From Prevotella sp. KH2C16 (GTDB lineage: Bacteria; Bacteroidota; Bacteroidia; Bacteroidales; Bacteroidaceae): DNA of 64,000 bases. The notes under the pieces were generated by a model that saw only the letters and a program-made list of their open reading frames with translations, had not been told where the DNA came from and made no database searches. The stretch lies in contig NZ_FOOW01000003.1 of assembly GCF_900113305.1 (NCBI RefSeq), forward strand, positions 1 to 64,000, read 5' to 3'. The translations under genes and the position numbers were made by a program. Positions 16,450-24,488 of this stretch are shown piece after piece; within the stretch, counting starts at the first letter, position 1; each line of letters opens with the position of its first letter.

Positions 16450-18975
16450 ATGACCAGTCAATTTTCACCTAAAGTTTCCGAAATCCTTGCGTTTTCGCGT
16501 GAAGAGGCAACAAGATTGGCCAGTCGGTCAGTCGGGCCGGAACATCTGCTGCTCGGAATTCTGAGAGAAAGAACAGGTATCATCCCCGGCCTCTTCGCCT
16601 GCATGAATGTAAATGTTCAGTCGGTCAAGACAGAGCTCGAGTTGCGCGTGCGCGAGGACGAGATTAACGAGCCTATTGTTACAGCGGAGCTTGTGCTTAA
16701 CGAAAAGGCCAGCAACATTCTTAAACTGGCCGTCTTGGAGGCCCGGGTACAGCATACCCAGATGGTGGATGTCCACCACCTTCTCCTTGCAATCCTGCAT
16801 GATCAGGTAAATAACGGTGCAAAGGAAATACTTGAGTTCAACAATATAAACTACGAGGACACCCTTGCGTATCTGCAAAAGCAGACGAGCACTCATGACG
16901 GAATTGGCTTGCCGGACGATGACGAGATGGACGAAGACGATAGATCTGCCGATAACGGCAAGACCCAACAGCGACAAACTGTCACACAAACAGGCCGACA
17001 AAATGGCAAGACCCCTGTATTGGACAACTTTTCTACCGATCTCACGCTGGCTGCCGAGCAAGATAAACTCGACCCTGTGGTGGGCCGCGAGAAAGAGATT
17101 CAACGGGTCATTGAGATTATCGGCCGTCGGAAGAAGAACAATCCGATTCTCATTGGTGAGCCAGGAGTCGGCAAGAGTGCCATCGTAGAGGGACTGGCTC
17201 AGCTTATAGCCAAGAAGAAGACTTCTCCAGCCTTGTTCAATAAGCGGTTGGTCAGCCTCGACATGACCGCCATCGTTGCGGGAACCAAGTATCGTGGCCA
17301 GTTCGAAGAGCGCATTCGTGCCCTGCTCAAAGAGCTGGAACAGAATCCTGACATTATCATCTTTATCGACGAGATTCACACTTTGATCGGTGCGGGAAGC
17401 ACTCCGGGCAGCATGGATGCCGCCAACATCATGAAGCCGGCATTGGCACGGGGAACCATCCAATGCATCGGCGCGACTACTTTGGACGAATACCGCAATT
17501 CCATAGAGAGAGACGGAGCTCTGGAGAGGCGGTTTCAAAAGGTGCTCGTAGAGCCTGCTACGGCCGAAGAAACCTTACAGATACTCCGCAACATCAAAGA
17601 CCGCTATGAGGGTCATCATCATGTGAGCTATACGGACGAGGCGTTGCAAGCCTGCGTGAAGCTTACAGACCGATATGTCAACGACCGCTTCTTCCCCGAT
17701 AAGGCCATCGACGCAATGGACGAGGTCGGCTCCAGGATACACCTCCAGAATGCCGTTATTCCACCGGAAATTACGGAGAAGGAGAAGCAAATAGAGGATT
17801 TGAAACAGAAAAAGCAGCAAGCTGTAAAGAATCAGAACTTCGAACTTGCGGCGGGCTTCCGCGACAAACAGCTTGAATCCGAGGCCGAATTGGCCGAACT
17901 GCAGCAGCAATGGAAAAACGGAGATACGGCTAATCGTGTTGAAATCACGGACAAGGAAGTTGCTGATGTCGTCTCGATGATGACCGGCGTGCCTGTTCAG
18001 AAAATGGCACAAGCCGAAGGAATCCGTCTGAAGGGCATGGCCGATGAGCTTAAGAAAGCCGTGATAGCTCAAGACACGGCCATCGACAAGATGGTTAAGG
18101 CTATTCAGCGCAATCGTGTGGGACTGAAAGAACCGAATCATCCCATCGGCGCTTTCATGTTTCTGGGCCCCACGGGAGTCGGAAAAACCTACCTCGCAAA
18201 AAAGCTTGCAGAGTTCATGTTCGGTTCTCCTGACGCTCTCATCCGCATTGATATGAGCGAGTATACAGAGAGCTTCAATGTCTCGAGGCTCATCGGAGCA
18301 CCTCCGGGATATGTCGGATATGAAGAGGGAGGCCAGCTTACGGAAAGAGTTCGCCGCCATCCCTACTCCATCGTGCTCCTTGATGAGATTGAGAAAGCAC
18401 ACGGAAATGTGTTCAACCTCTTGCTGCAGGTGCTCGACGAAGGTCGTCTCACCGACGGAAACGGTCGTTTAATTGACTTCCGCAACACGGTTATCATCAT
18501 GACCTCAAACGCAGGAACCCGCCAACTGAAAGAATTCGGGCATGGAATCGGATTCAATGCGAGCGGTTCCACCGGTCTTAGTGTCAACGAGGAGGACAAG
18601 CAATATGCCCGCTCCATCATCCAGAAGAGCCTGAGTAAGCAGTTTGCACCGGAGTTTCTCAATCGTCTCGATGAGATTATTACCTTCGACCAGCTGGATA
18701 TCAATGCCATCAAGCAGATTATAGATGTCGACTTGAGGGATCTCTTCAAGCGAGTTGAGGAAATGGGCTATCATCTCCAGATTACTGACAAGGCGAAGGA
18801 ATTCGTGGCCTCAAAGGGCTATGATGTGCAGTTTGGAGCCCGTCCGTTGAAGAGAGCCATTCAGAACTATATCGAAGACGGACTCTCGGAACTCATCCTC
18901 TCAGGCGAGCTCAAGCCCGGGGACACGATATCCATCGGCAAGAATCCCAACAAGGAAGAGCTTACCTTCAAGTAA
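16450..18975 (+). CDS. clpC: ClpC-type AAA+ unfoldase of the Clp protease
   Basis: 841 residues, normal length for ClpC. Two Clp N-terminal repeats (about 1-150), an acidic linker, AAA+ module 1 with GEPGVGKSA (Walker A, about 237) and IIFIDEIH (Walker B), a UVR-like middle region [20 protein letters not shown] (about 430-480), and AAA+ module 2 with GPTGVGKTY (about 576) and LLDEIEKAH. It unfolds substrates and feeds them to ClpP in the cytoplasm. The gene stands alone between the tRNA-Lys operon and a convergent glycosidase gene. Confidence 0.95.
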   Translation: MTSQFSPKVSEILAFSREEATRLASRSVGPEHLLLGILRERTGIIPGLFACMNVNVQSVKTELELRVREDEINEPIVTAELVLNEKASNILKLAVLEARVQHTQMVDVHHLLLAILHDQVNNGAKEILEFNNINYEDTLAYLQKQTSTHDGIGLPDDDEMDEDDRSADNGKTQQRQTVTQTGRQNGKTPVLDNFSTDLTLAAEQDKLDPVVGREKEIQRVIEIIGRRKKNNPILIGEPGVGKSAIVEGLAQLIAKKKTSPALFNKRLVSLDMTAIVAGTKYRGQFEERIRALLKELEQNPDIIIFIDEIHTLIGAGSTPGSMDAANIMKPALARGTIQCIGATTLDEYRNSIERDGALERRFQKVLVEPATAEETLQILRNIKDRYEGHHHVSYTDEALQACVKLTDRYVNDRFFPDKAIDAMDEVGSRIHLQNAVIPPEITEKEKQIEDLKQKKQQAVKNQNFELAAGFRDKQLESEAELAELQQQWKNGDTANRVEITDKEVADVVSMMTGVPVQKMAQAEGIRLKGMADELKKAVIAQDTAIDKMVKAIQRNRVGLKEPNHPIGAFMFLGPTGVGKTYLAKKLAEFMFGSPDALIRIDMSEYTESFNVSRLIGAPPGYVGYEEGGQLTERVRRHPYSIVLLDEIEKAHGNVFNLLLQVLDEGRLTDGNGRLIDFRNTVIIMTSNAGTRQLKEFGHGIGFNASGSTGLSVNEEDKQYARSIIQKSLSKQFAPEFLNRLDEIITFDQLDINAIKQIIDVDLRDLFKRVEEMGYHLQITDKAKEFVASKGYDVQFGARPLKRAIQNYIEDGLSELILSGELKPGDTISIGKNPNKEELTFK

Positions 18976-19016
18976 GCTGTCGTTTCAAGTATAGTTACGG
19001 GATATTTCTAAATAGA

Positions 19017-19099
19017 TTACCAGTCGTTGGCAATGGTATTACAAGCAGCTTGTAACACCGTTACCAGCGGCTGGTAATTCTGTTACAAGCCGTTTGTAA
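19017..19099. repeat. Array of four 17-bp palindromes with 22-bp period
   Basis: Units start at 19017, 19039, 19061 and 19083, exactly 22 bases apart: TTACCAGTCGTTGGCAA, TTACAAGCAGCTTGTAA, TTACCAGCGGCTGGTAA, TTACAAGCCGTTTGTAA. Spacers are five bases (TGGTA, CACCG, TTCTG). CCAG-type and CAAG-type units alternate. Units 2 and 3 are perfect palindromes apart from the three central bases; units 1 and 4 have one or two mismatches. The array fills the convergent gap between clpC and the GH2 gene, so it may form 3'-UTR hairpins for both, or be an array of protein sites on one DNA face. Confidence 0.95.
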
Positions 19100-19138
19100 T
19101 TGCGCCGCGGGCATTCGTTCTTTCTCCTCAAGCTTTCT

Positions 19139-21616
19139 TCATTTGCTACTGTAGGTAGCCCCGATGCATCCGTCCGTTACCTTCAGCTTATACTGCCCGT
19201 TAGGCTTGGTTCTCTTCAAAGTGATGACGAGTTTCCCCTTAAACAGCTTCATCCGTGGCTTCGTGAAGGATTCCAGACTCGTGGCATCGCCGTTGCATAC
19301 GGCCTTGAACTCTGCGTTGCCACTCACAAGGAAGCTTAAGTCATTGTCGGCTTCAGGTACTTCAATACCATTCTTGTCTATTGCACTGACCGTAAGATAT
19401 ATCAGGTCGCTGCCATTGTATGACGAAAGCTCTCGGGAAGCATCTATGCGATACCCTGCGACGGTGCCTGCGGTGCGGCGCACATCCTCGCCAATCTTGT
19501 TCCCATCAGAGTCATAGACCACGACGCGCAGTTCGCCGGGCTCATAGCGCACATTGTTCCAACGCAGGCGATACCTGTCCAGCAACGGCTGGACATTCAC
19601 GCTGTCAGGCTCTATGTCCCATGCGTGCTTGGAAAAGTCTTTCTTGACCCGTCCCTGCGACTTGCCGTTGATGAACAATTCGCCCTCTACCCCATCCGTA
19701 TAGCAATATACCGGCGTAACCTTTCCTTCCCTTCCCGGCCATGTCCAATGGGGAAGCAGGTGGACGGTATGGCTCTTCTTGTTCCATTGCGAGCGATAGA
19801 GGTAATACCTGTCCTTGGGAATCCCTGCCAAATCGCAGATTCCGAAATAGCTGGAACGCGACGGCCAATACTTGTCGTAGGGGGTAGGCTCTCCCAGATA
19901 GTCGAATCCCGTCCACACAAACTGCCCTATCGTCCATGGATAATCGTCCTGCATCATGAAGTCGGTCTCCGGCAGATTGCTCCACGGACAATACTGATTG
20001 TCATATCCGTTCACCTGTCCGTCAGGATAGGTTACATCAGCGTTTACCGCAACGGGGAACTTGTATACTCCCCGACTGCTGATCGTAGAGGCAGTTTCGG
20101 AGCCAAGGAGGAATCCTTGCGGCAGCATTTCATGCCCTTTGCCGTATCGGTGTACCCGATAGTTGAAGCCGGGCACATCCATCACTTGTGCAAATCCCGA
20201 CTTCAAGGCGTTGTCCACCTGGTCTAATCCCTGGGTTACCATGTGCGCGGAATCCAGCTTGTGGCAGAGTTCCTGCAAATGCCGTGCATACTTCACACCT
20301 TCTTCGCTCCCTTGTTCCGGTATCTCGTTTCCGATACTGTACATTATCAGGGAGGCATGATTGCGATGATTCAGCACGAGGTTGGTAATGTCCTTATCAG
20401 CCCAATCCTTGAAAAAGCGTGCGTAGCCGTTCTTGCACTTCGGATAGATCCACATGTCGAAGCTCTCGGCCATGACCATCATACCCAGCGAATCATAGAC
20501 TTCCATCTGCATCGTAGAGGGCATGTTGTGCGCTGTTCGTATGGCATCGCAACCCATCTCCTTTAGAATCTTCACCTGCCGAATGAGTGCGTCCTTATTG
20601 ACAGCCGCCCCCAAGGGTCCCAAATCATGGTGCAGGCAGACGCCCTGGAGCTTCCGCGGCACCCCGTTCAATTGGAATTCCCGCTCCCGGTCAATCTTCA
20701 CGGTGCGCACGCCCACTTTCTTCACCAGCTCGTCAAACAGGGTATTATCACAATAGAGCTGGCAGACAAGGGTATACAGGTTAGGAGTCTCTGGAGACCA
20801 TAGCCGTGGGCTTGGCAACTTTATCCGTGTACCAGCCTTGTCTTTCTTGTCTAATGGTACATCCTGCAAAGCCACCTCCCGCCCCTTCTCGTCTAAAAGC
20901 ATGAACCTGACAAACGCGGGCATGTCTTCAAACTGCAAGGCATTGACGGCCTGTATATCGACTGCCACGACCGCCTCGCTGGCATTCTGGCTTACGGTAC
21001 GGAAATAAACGGACCAGTCATCCAGACGACAATTACTCGAGCTGACCAGCTGCACGGGGCGATAGAGTCCGGCTCCGGGATACCAGCGACTGCTTTCCTC
21101 CATGTTCCGCAAATGCACGAGCACCTCGTTCTTTTCCCCCGGCTTATTTAAATAAGGTGAGATGTCAATGCGGAAAGCATTATATCCATAAGGCCAATAT
21201 CCCGCGCGCATGCCGTTCACATAAACTATGGGCTCGGACATGGCACCATCGAACCAAAGCTCCGTGTGTGCTCTGAAATCATAGACATCGTCATCTGCCG
21301 GTGGAATGACTACCGAGGTCCTATACCAGCCTTCTCCTATCCAGGGAAGAGCCCCCGAACGGCCGCTCTTCTCCGTGGCCACCGACTCTCCATTCTGGGT
21401 TATCGCCACCTTCTGCAAGTCCCATTTCTTGTCAAACGGGCCGTTGATTGCCCAGTCATGGGGCACTTTCACTGATTCCCAATGCAGACTGTCGCGGGAG
21501 AATTCCCAGTCCGCAAGATTTGCATTCCACCTTACCTGGGCTGAAACCGTGAGCCTGGAAACGGCAAGGCAAAAACCAAGTACTCCAACTTTAAAAATCT
21601 TCTTCATTCTTCTCAA
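19139..21616 (-). CDS. Secreted glycoside hydrolase family 2 enzyme (beta-galactosidase type)
   Basis: 825 residues with an N-terminal signal peptide (FKVGVLGFCLAVSRLTVSA; ATG at 21616 or 21607). Sugar-binding jelly-roll domain (about 30-200), Ig-like domain (about 200-310), TIM barrel (about 310-600) with acid/base Glu in YSIGNEIPE (about 431) and nucleophile Glu in LLGSETAST (about 506), then C-terminal Ig-like/DUF4982 domains with GVEGELFINGKSQG. It likely removes terminal beta-linked sugars in the periplasm. No susCD pair is adjacent. The substrate cannot be read from sequence. Confidence 0.88.
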   Translation of the reverse strand: MRRMKKIFKVGVLGFCLAVSRLTVSAQVRWNANLADWEFSRDSLHWESVKVPHDWAINGPFDKKWDLQKVAITQNGESVATEKSGRSGALPWIGEGWYRTSVVIPPADDDVYDFRAHTELWFDGAMSEPIVYVNGMRAGYWPYGYNAFRIDISPYLNKPGEKNEVLVHLRNMEESSRWYPGAGLYRPVQLVSSSNCRLDDWSVYFRTVSQNASEAVVAVDIQAVNALQFEDMPAFVRFMLLDEKGREVALQDVPLDKKDKAGTRIKLPSPRLWSPETPNLYTLVCQLYCDNTLFDELVKKVGVRTVKIDREREFQLNGVPRKLQGVCLHHDLGPLGAAVNKDALIRQVKILKEMGCDAIRTAHNMPSTMQMEVYDSLGMMVMAESFDMWIYPKCKNGYARFFKDWADKDITNLVLNHRNHASLIMYSIGNEIPEQGSEEGVKYARHLQELCHKLDSAHMVTQGLDQVDNALKSGFAQVMDVPGFNYRVHRYGKGHEMLPQGFLLGSETASTISSRGVYKFPVAVNADVTYPDGQVNGYDNQYCPWSNLPETDFMMQDDYPWTIGQFVWTGFDYLGEPTPYDKYWPSRSSYFGICDLAGIPKDRYYLYRSQWNKKSHTVHLLPHWTWPGREGKVTPVYCYTDGVEGELFINGKSQGRVKKDFSKHAWDIEPDSVNVQPLLDRYRLRWNNVRYEPGELRVVVYDSDGNKIGEDVRRTAGTVAGYRIDASRELSSYNGSDLIYLTVSAIDKNGIEVPEADNDLSFLVSGNAEFKAVCNGDATSLESFTKPRMKLFKGKLVITLKRTKPNGQYKLKVTDGCIGATYSSK

Positions 21617-21742
21617 AATATCTATATAGCGACAAAAATATAAAAAAAATAACGATTATTATTACTTCCATGAAGAATTGCACAAACAAAAAGCTGTTGT
21701 GCGGGCACACAGCTTGAATTTTCAAAAAAGTTTCTTTAAAAA

Positions 21743-21774
21743 TTTGGAATTTTCAGAAAAACATATTACTTTTG
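21743..21774 (+). promoter_or_regulatory. Strong promoter in front of a short terminated transcript
   Basis: TTTG (21743-21746), 20 bases, TACTTTTG (21767-21774): a full consensus match. The next gene on this strand starts more than 500 bases away and an intrinsic terminator occurs within 90 bases. Confidence 0.75.
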
Positions 21775-21781
21775 TTCTCGT

Positions 21782-21866
21782 TATCCTGAAAACAATCTTT
21801 TTACCTTAAAGAAAGCTAATACCTATTGAATGTGGAGCGATTGACTGTGAAGTTCATCGCTTTTTT
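21782..21866 (+). ncRNA. Candidate small RNA of about 85 nt
   Basis: Predicted from a consensus promoter and a rho-independent terminator (GCGAT, a bulged ACT/AGT inner stem, ATCGC, then six T at 21861-21866). There is no open reading frame with a start codon of useful length. It lies in the divergent gap between the GH2 gene and rplU. The family is not recognised. The alternative is an attenuated leader. Confidence 0.55.
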
Positions 21867-21983
21867 GTTTTCCCCCATTTTCATGAATCTGCGAAATGTC
21901 TGAACCTCTTCGGTTTCAGCTCTATCGGCTGTCTTCTGATGTTACGACAACTAACGCATTCGTCATTAAGTACATTCCCTTTT

Positions 21984-22061
21984 ACAAAATCGCCGAAATC
22001 ATTCGACAAAATCGCCGATTTTGTTCGACAACTTCGCCGATTTTGTCGCACTTTAAACGGC
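21984..22061. repeat. Three-unit palindrome array, 22-bp period (GACAAAATCG/CGATTTTGTC family)
   Basis: The central TCGCCGA recurs at 21990, 22012 and 22034. Each is flanked by CAAAA-type left arms and ATTTTG-type right arms; the middle unit is the most regular (GACAAAATCG, C, CGATTTTGTT). The element AACGGC begins at 22056, again 22 bases on. The same design is found near 36.9 and 50.8 kb. It lies in the divergent gap upstream of rplU. Confidence 0.9.
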
Positions 22062-22191
22062 CTTTTACATGACTGCCTGATTTCCTTACCCCCGAGAATC
22101 ATCACAAATCAGAGACGAAATCGATATGTTAATCTGTCTTAAAATTAAGAATTCTGATTAGCCGTCTCATCCTACTTTCAACTTTTATTAT

Positions 22192-22199
22192 TAATTTTG
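22192..22199 (+). promoter_or_regulatory. -7 box of the rplU-rpmA promoter
   Basis: TAATTTTG matches TAnnTTTG and would start transcription near 22206, leaving a leader of about 77 bases. The -33 box is weak. Confidence 0.6.
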
Positions 22200-22206
22200 C
22201 ATCCGA

Positions 22207-22282
22207 TTTAGTCCGTTTGGGCTCGAACAAGTGCCGACATAAGGTCGGACGCCTTGCGGAAAAACCCGTTTATAAAATTAAA
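22207..22282 (+). promoter_or_regulatory. Structured rplU leader, possible autoregulatory site
   Basis: Two pairings compete. CCGAC (22234-22238) can pair with GTCGG (22244-22248). Alternatively GTCCG (22211-22215) can pair with CGGAC (22246-22250). The leader therefore looks switchable, as in ribosomal-protein feedback leaders. I do not recognise a known family. Confidence 0.4.
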
Positions 22283-22600
22283 ATGTACGCAATTGTAGAA
22301 ATTAACGGTCAGCAGTTCAAGGCTGAGGAAGGCAAGAAGCTCTTCGTGCATCACATTAAAGATGTTGAGGCTGGCAAGACTGTTGAATTTGACAAAGTTC
22401 TCCTCTTGGACAATGAGGGAACTGTCAAAGTAGGCGCCCCCACAGTAGAAGGCGCAAAAGTTGTAGTAGAAGTGGTGAACCCTCTCGTCAAGGGAGACAA
22501 GGTTATCGTCTTCAAGATGAAGCGTCGCAAGGACTATCGCAAGAAGAACGGTCATCGCGCTCAGTTCACTGAAGTTGAAGTTAAACAAGTAATCGCTTAA
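22283..22600 (+). CDS. rplU: 50S ribosomal protein L21
   Basis: 105 residues starting [20 protein letters not shown], the usual L21 opening; the C-terminal [21 protein letters not shown] is the conserved rRNA-binding part. The frame is open further upstream but conservation starts at this ATG. It is followed 17 bases later by rpmA, the universal pairing. Confidence 0.98.
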   Translation: MYAIVEINGQQFKAEEGKKLFVHHIKDVEAGKTVEFDKVLLLDNEGTVKVGAPTVEGAKVVVEVVNPLVKGDKVIVFKMKRRKDYRKKNGHRAQFTEVEVKQVIA

Positions 22601-22617
22601 ATCAAGGAGGATTAGAA

Positions 22618-22908
22618 ATGGCACATAAAAAAGGTGTAGGTAGTTCTAAGAACGGACGCGAGTCAGCTTCTCAGAGATTAGGCGTTAAGATTTGGGGTGG
22701 TCAGAAGATCGTGGCTGGCAACATTATCGTTCGCCAGCGCGGCAACAAGCACTTCCCGGGAGAAAATGTAGCCCAGGGCAAAGATGATACCCTCTATGCT
22801 CTTGCCGATGGTGTGGTTTACTTCCACAGAGGTCGCAGAAACAAGAGCACGGTTTCAGTTCTCTCACCGGAGGCTTACGCCGAGAAAACCAAGAAAGCTG
22901 AAGCTTAA
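22618..22908 (+). CDS. rpmA: 50S ribosomal protein L27
   Basis: 96 residues, slightly longer than the common 85. [20 protein letters not shown] and the segment [14 protein letters not shown] are diagnostic. There is no N-terminal cleavable extension of the Firmicutes type; the flexible tail that reaches the peptidyl transferase centre starts right after Met. The site AGGAGG precedes the ATG, one of few clear Shine-Dalgarno sequences in the window. Confidence 0.98.
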   Translation: MAHKKGVGSSKNGRESASQRLGVKIWGGQKIVAGNIIVRQRGNKHFPGENVAQGKDDTLYALADGVVYFHRGRRNKSTVSVLSPEAYAEKTKKAEA

Positions 22909-22943
22909 CACAACAAACAAAATTTATTCCAAACAAACGAATA

Positions 22944-22976
22944 GGATGCCAATCTTCGACTCGAGGATTGGCATCC
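22944..22976 (+). terminator. Hairpin after rpmA
   Basis: GGATGCCAATC pairs with GATTGGCATCC around an 11-base loop. The following bases are TTCATTG, a weak T-tract, so termination may be partial. Confidence 0.65.
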
Positions 22977-23074
22977 TTCATTGATAGATATTCCCCCAAG
23001 AAACTTTAAAGGAAACAAAAAATATTCATTATGGTTTTAAATATTATTTGTTATTTTGTTTGAAATATATTTTG

Positions 23075-23082
23075 TATCTTTG
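23075..23082 (+). promoter_or_regulatory. -7 box of the serS promoter
   Basis: TATCTTTG, 34 bases before the serS ATG. Several TTTG copies upstream could act as the -33 box, none at ideal spacing. Confidence 0.6.
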
Positions 23083-23116
23083 CAAAAATAAAAAGAATCT
23101 TATAAAATATAGCGAC

Positions 23117-24406
23117 ATGCTTACATTGAAACTCATCAGTGAGGAAACTGAACGCGTTATCCAAGGTCTGGAAAAGAAACACTTCGACGATGCCCGTGGT
23201 GCCGTAGAAAAAGTCTTGGAATATGACAAGCTCCGCCGCCTGACGCAGCAGAAGCTGGATGCCAATAAGCAACAGCAGAATCAACTCTCACGGCAGATTG
23301 GCAGCTTGATGAAGGATGGTAAAAAAGATGAAGCAAACGAGATAAAGAATCAAGTGGCAGACCTGAAGTCGGCCGACAAAGCCCTTCAGGAAATCATGGA
23401 GAAGGCGCAACAGGATATGACAGAAGTACTGCTCACCATCCCGAATATTCCCAATGAGGATGTTCCTGAGGGGAAAGACGCGACGGATAATGTGGTTGTA
23501 AAAGAAGGAGGCGCGATTCCCGACCTTGGTCCTGAACCTCTCTGCCACTGGGATCTCCTGAAAAAGTATAATCTGGTAGACTTCGACCTTGGCGTTAAGA
23601 TCACAGGTGCGGGATTTCCGGTCTATATCGGTAAGATGGCGCGCTTCCAGCGTGCCTTAGAAGCGTTCTTCTTAGAGGAGGCTCGCAAGTCGGGATATCT
23701 CGAAATTCAGCCTCCCTATGTAGTAAACCAGGCCTCAGGACTGGGCACGGGGCAGCTTCCAGACAAGGAGGGACAGATGTATCACGCTAATCTTGACGAC
23801 CTCTACCTCATCCCGACGGCAGAAGTTCCTGTTACAAATATATTCCGCGATGTAATCCTCGACGAAAAAGACCTGCCGATCAAGCGATGCGCCTATTCTG
23901 CATGTTTTCGTCGCGAGGCCGGCAGCTATGGCAAGGATGTAAGAGGACTGAACCGTCTCCACCAGTTCGACAAGGTTGAAATTGTGCGCATCGACAAACC
24001 GGAACATTCCTATGAAAGCCTGCGGGAAATGCTCGTACATGTGGAGGGATTGCTTCAGAAACTTGAACTACCCTATCACATTCTGAAGCTTTGCGGAGGA
24101 GACATGAGCTTTACCTCGGCAATCTGCTATGATTTCGAAACTTATAGTGCCGCCCAGAAGCGTTGGTTAGAGGTTTCCTCTGTAAGTAATTTCGAAAGCT
24201 ATCAGGCCAACCGGTTGCATTGTCGCTATCGCCATACAGACGACAAGAAGATAGAACTCTGCCATACCTTGAACGGATCGGCACTGGCGCTCCCCCGTAT
24301 CGTCGCTACCATCATCGAGAACAATCAGACGCCGGAAGGAATCCGCGTGCCCAAGGTGCTCGTTCCGTATTGCGGTTTTGAGATTCTTGACGACAAGAAT
24401 TCTTGA
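23117..24406 (+). CDS. serS: Seryl-tRNA synthetase
   Basis: 429 residues from MLTLKLISEETERVIQGL; upstream in-frame codons overlap the promoter and are not used. N-terminal coiled-coil arm (about 25-105) that grips the long variable arm of tRNA-Ser, then a class II core with motif 2 (AYSACFRREAGSYGKDVRG) and motif 3 (HTLNGSALALPRIVATIIE). It charges tRNA-Ser in the cytoplasm. The order rplU-rpmA-serS is common in Bacteroidales. Confidence 0.97.
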   Translation: MLTLKLISEETERVIQGLEKKHFDDARGAVEKVLEYDKLRRLTQQKLDANKQQQNQLSRQIGSLMKDGKKDEANEIKNQVADLKSADKALQEIMEKAQQDMTEVLLTIPNIPNEDVPEGKDATDNVVVKEGGAIPDLGPEPLCHWDLLKKYNLVDFDLGVKITGAGFPVYIGKMARFQRALEAFFLEEARKSGYLEIQPPYVVNQASGLGTGQLPDKEGQMYHANLDDLYLIPTAEVPVTNIFRDVILDEKDLPIKRCAYSACFRREAGSYGKDVRGLNRLHQFDKVEIVRIDKPEHSYESLREMLVHVEGLLQKLELPYHILKLCGGDMSFTSAICYDFETYSAAQKRWLEVSSVSNFESYQANRLHCRYRHTDDKKIELCHTLNGSALALPRIVATIIENNQTPEGIRVPKVLVPYCGFEILDDKNS

Positions 24407-24414
24407 GTATTTCG

Positions 24415-24466
24415 ATAAGCTCTCTTCACTCTTTTATATAAGGTGAAGAGAGCTTATTATATTTTA
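24415..24466. terminator. Terminator after serS
   Basis: A 15-bp perfect stem (24415-24429 with 24443-24457, AGCTCTCTTCAC/GTGAAGAGAGCT core) with a 13-base AT-rich loop, followed by TATATTTT. Confidence 0.85.
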
Positions 24467-24488
24467 CAAAGACATTAATCTTTATATC

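Noticed and set aside
19017-19099. CRISPR-like array
   Set aside because: Repeats are 17 bp palindromes with only five-base spacers and two alternating sequences; no cas genes nearby.
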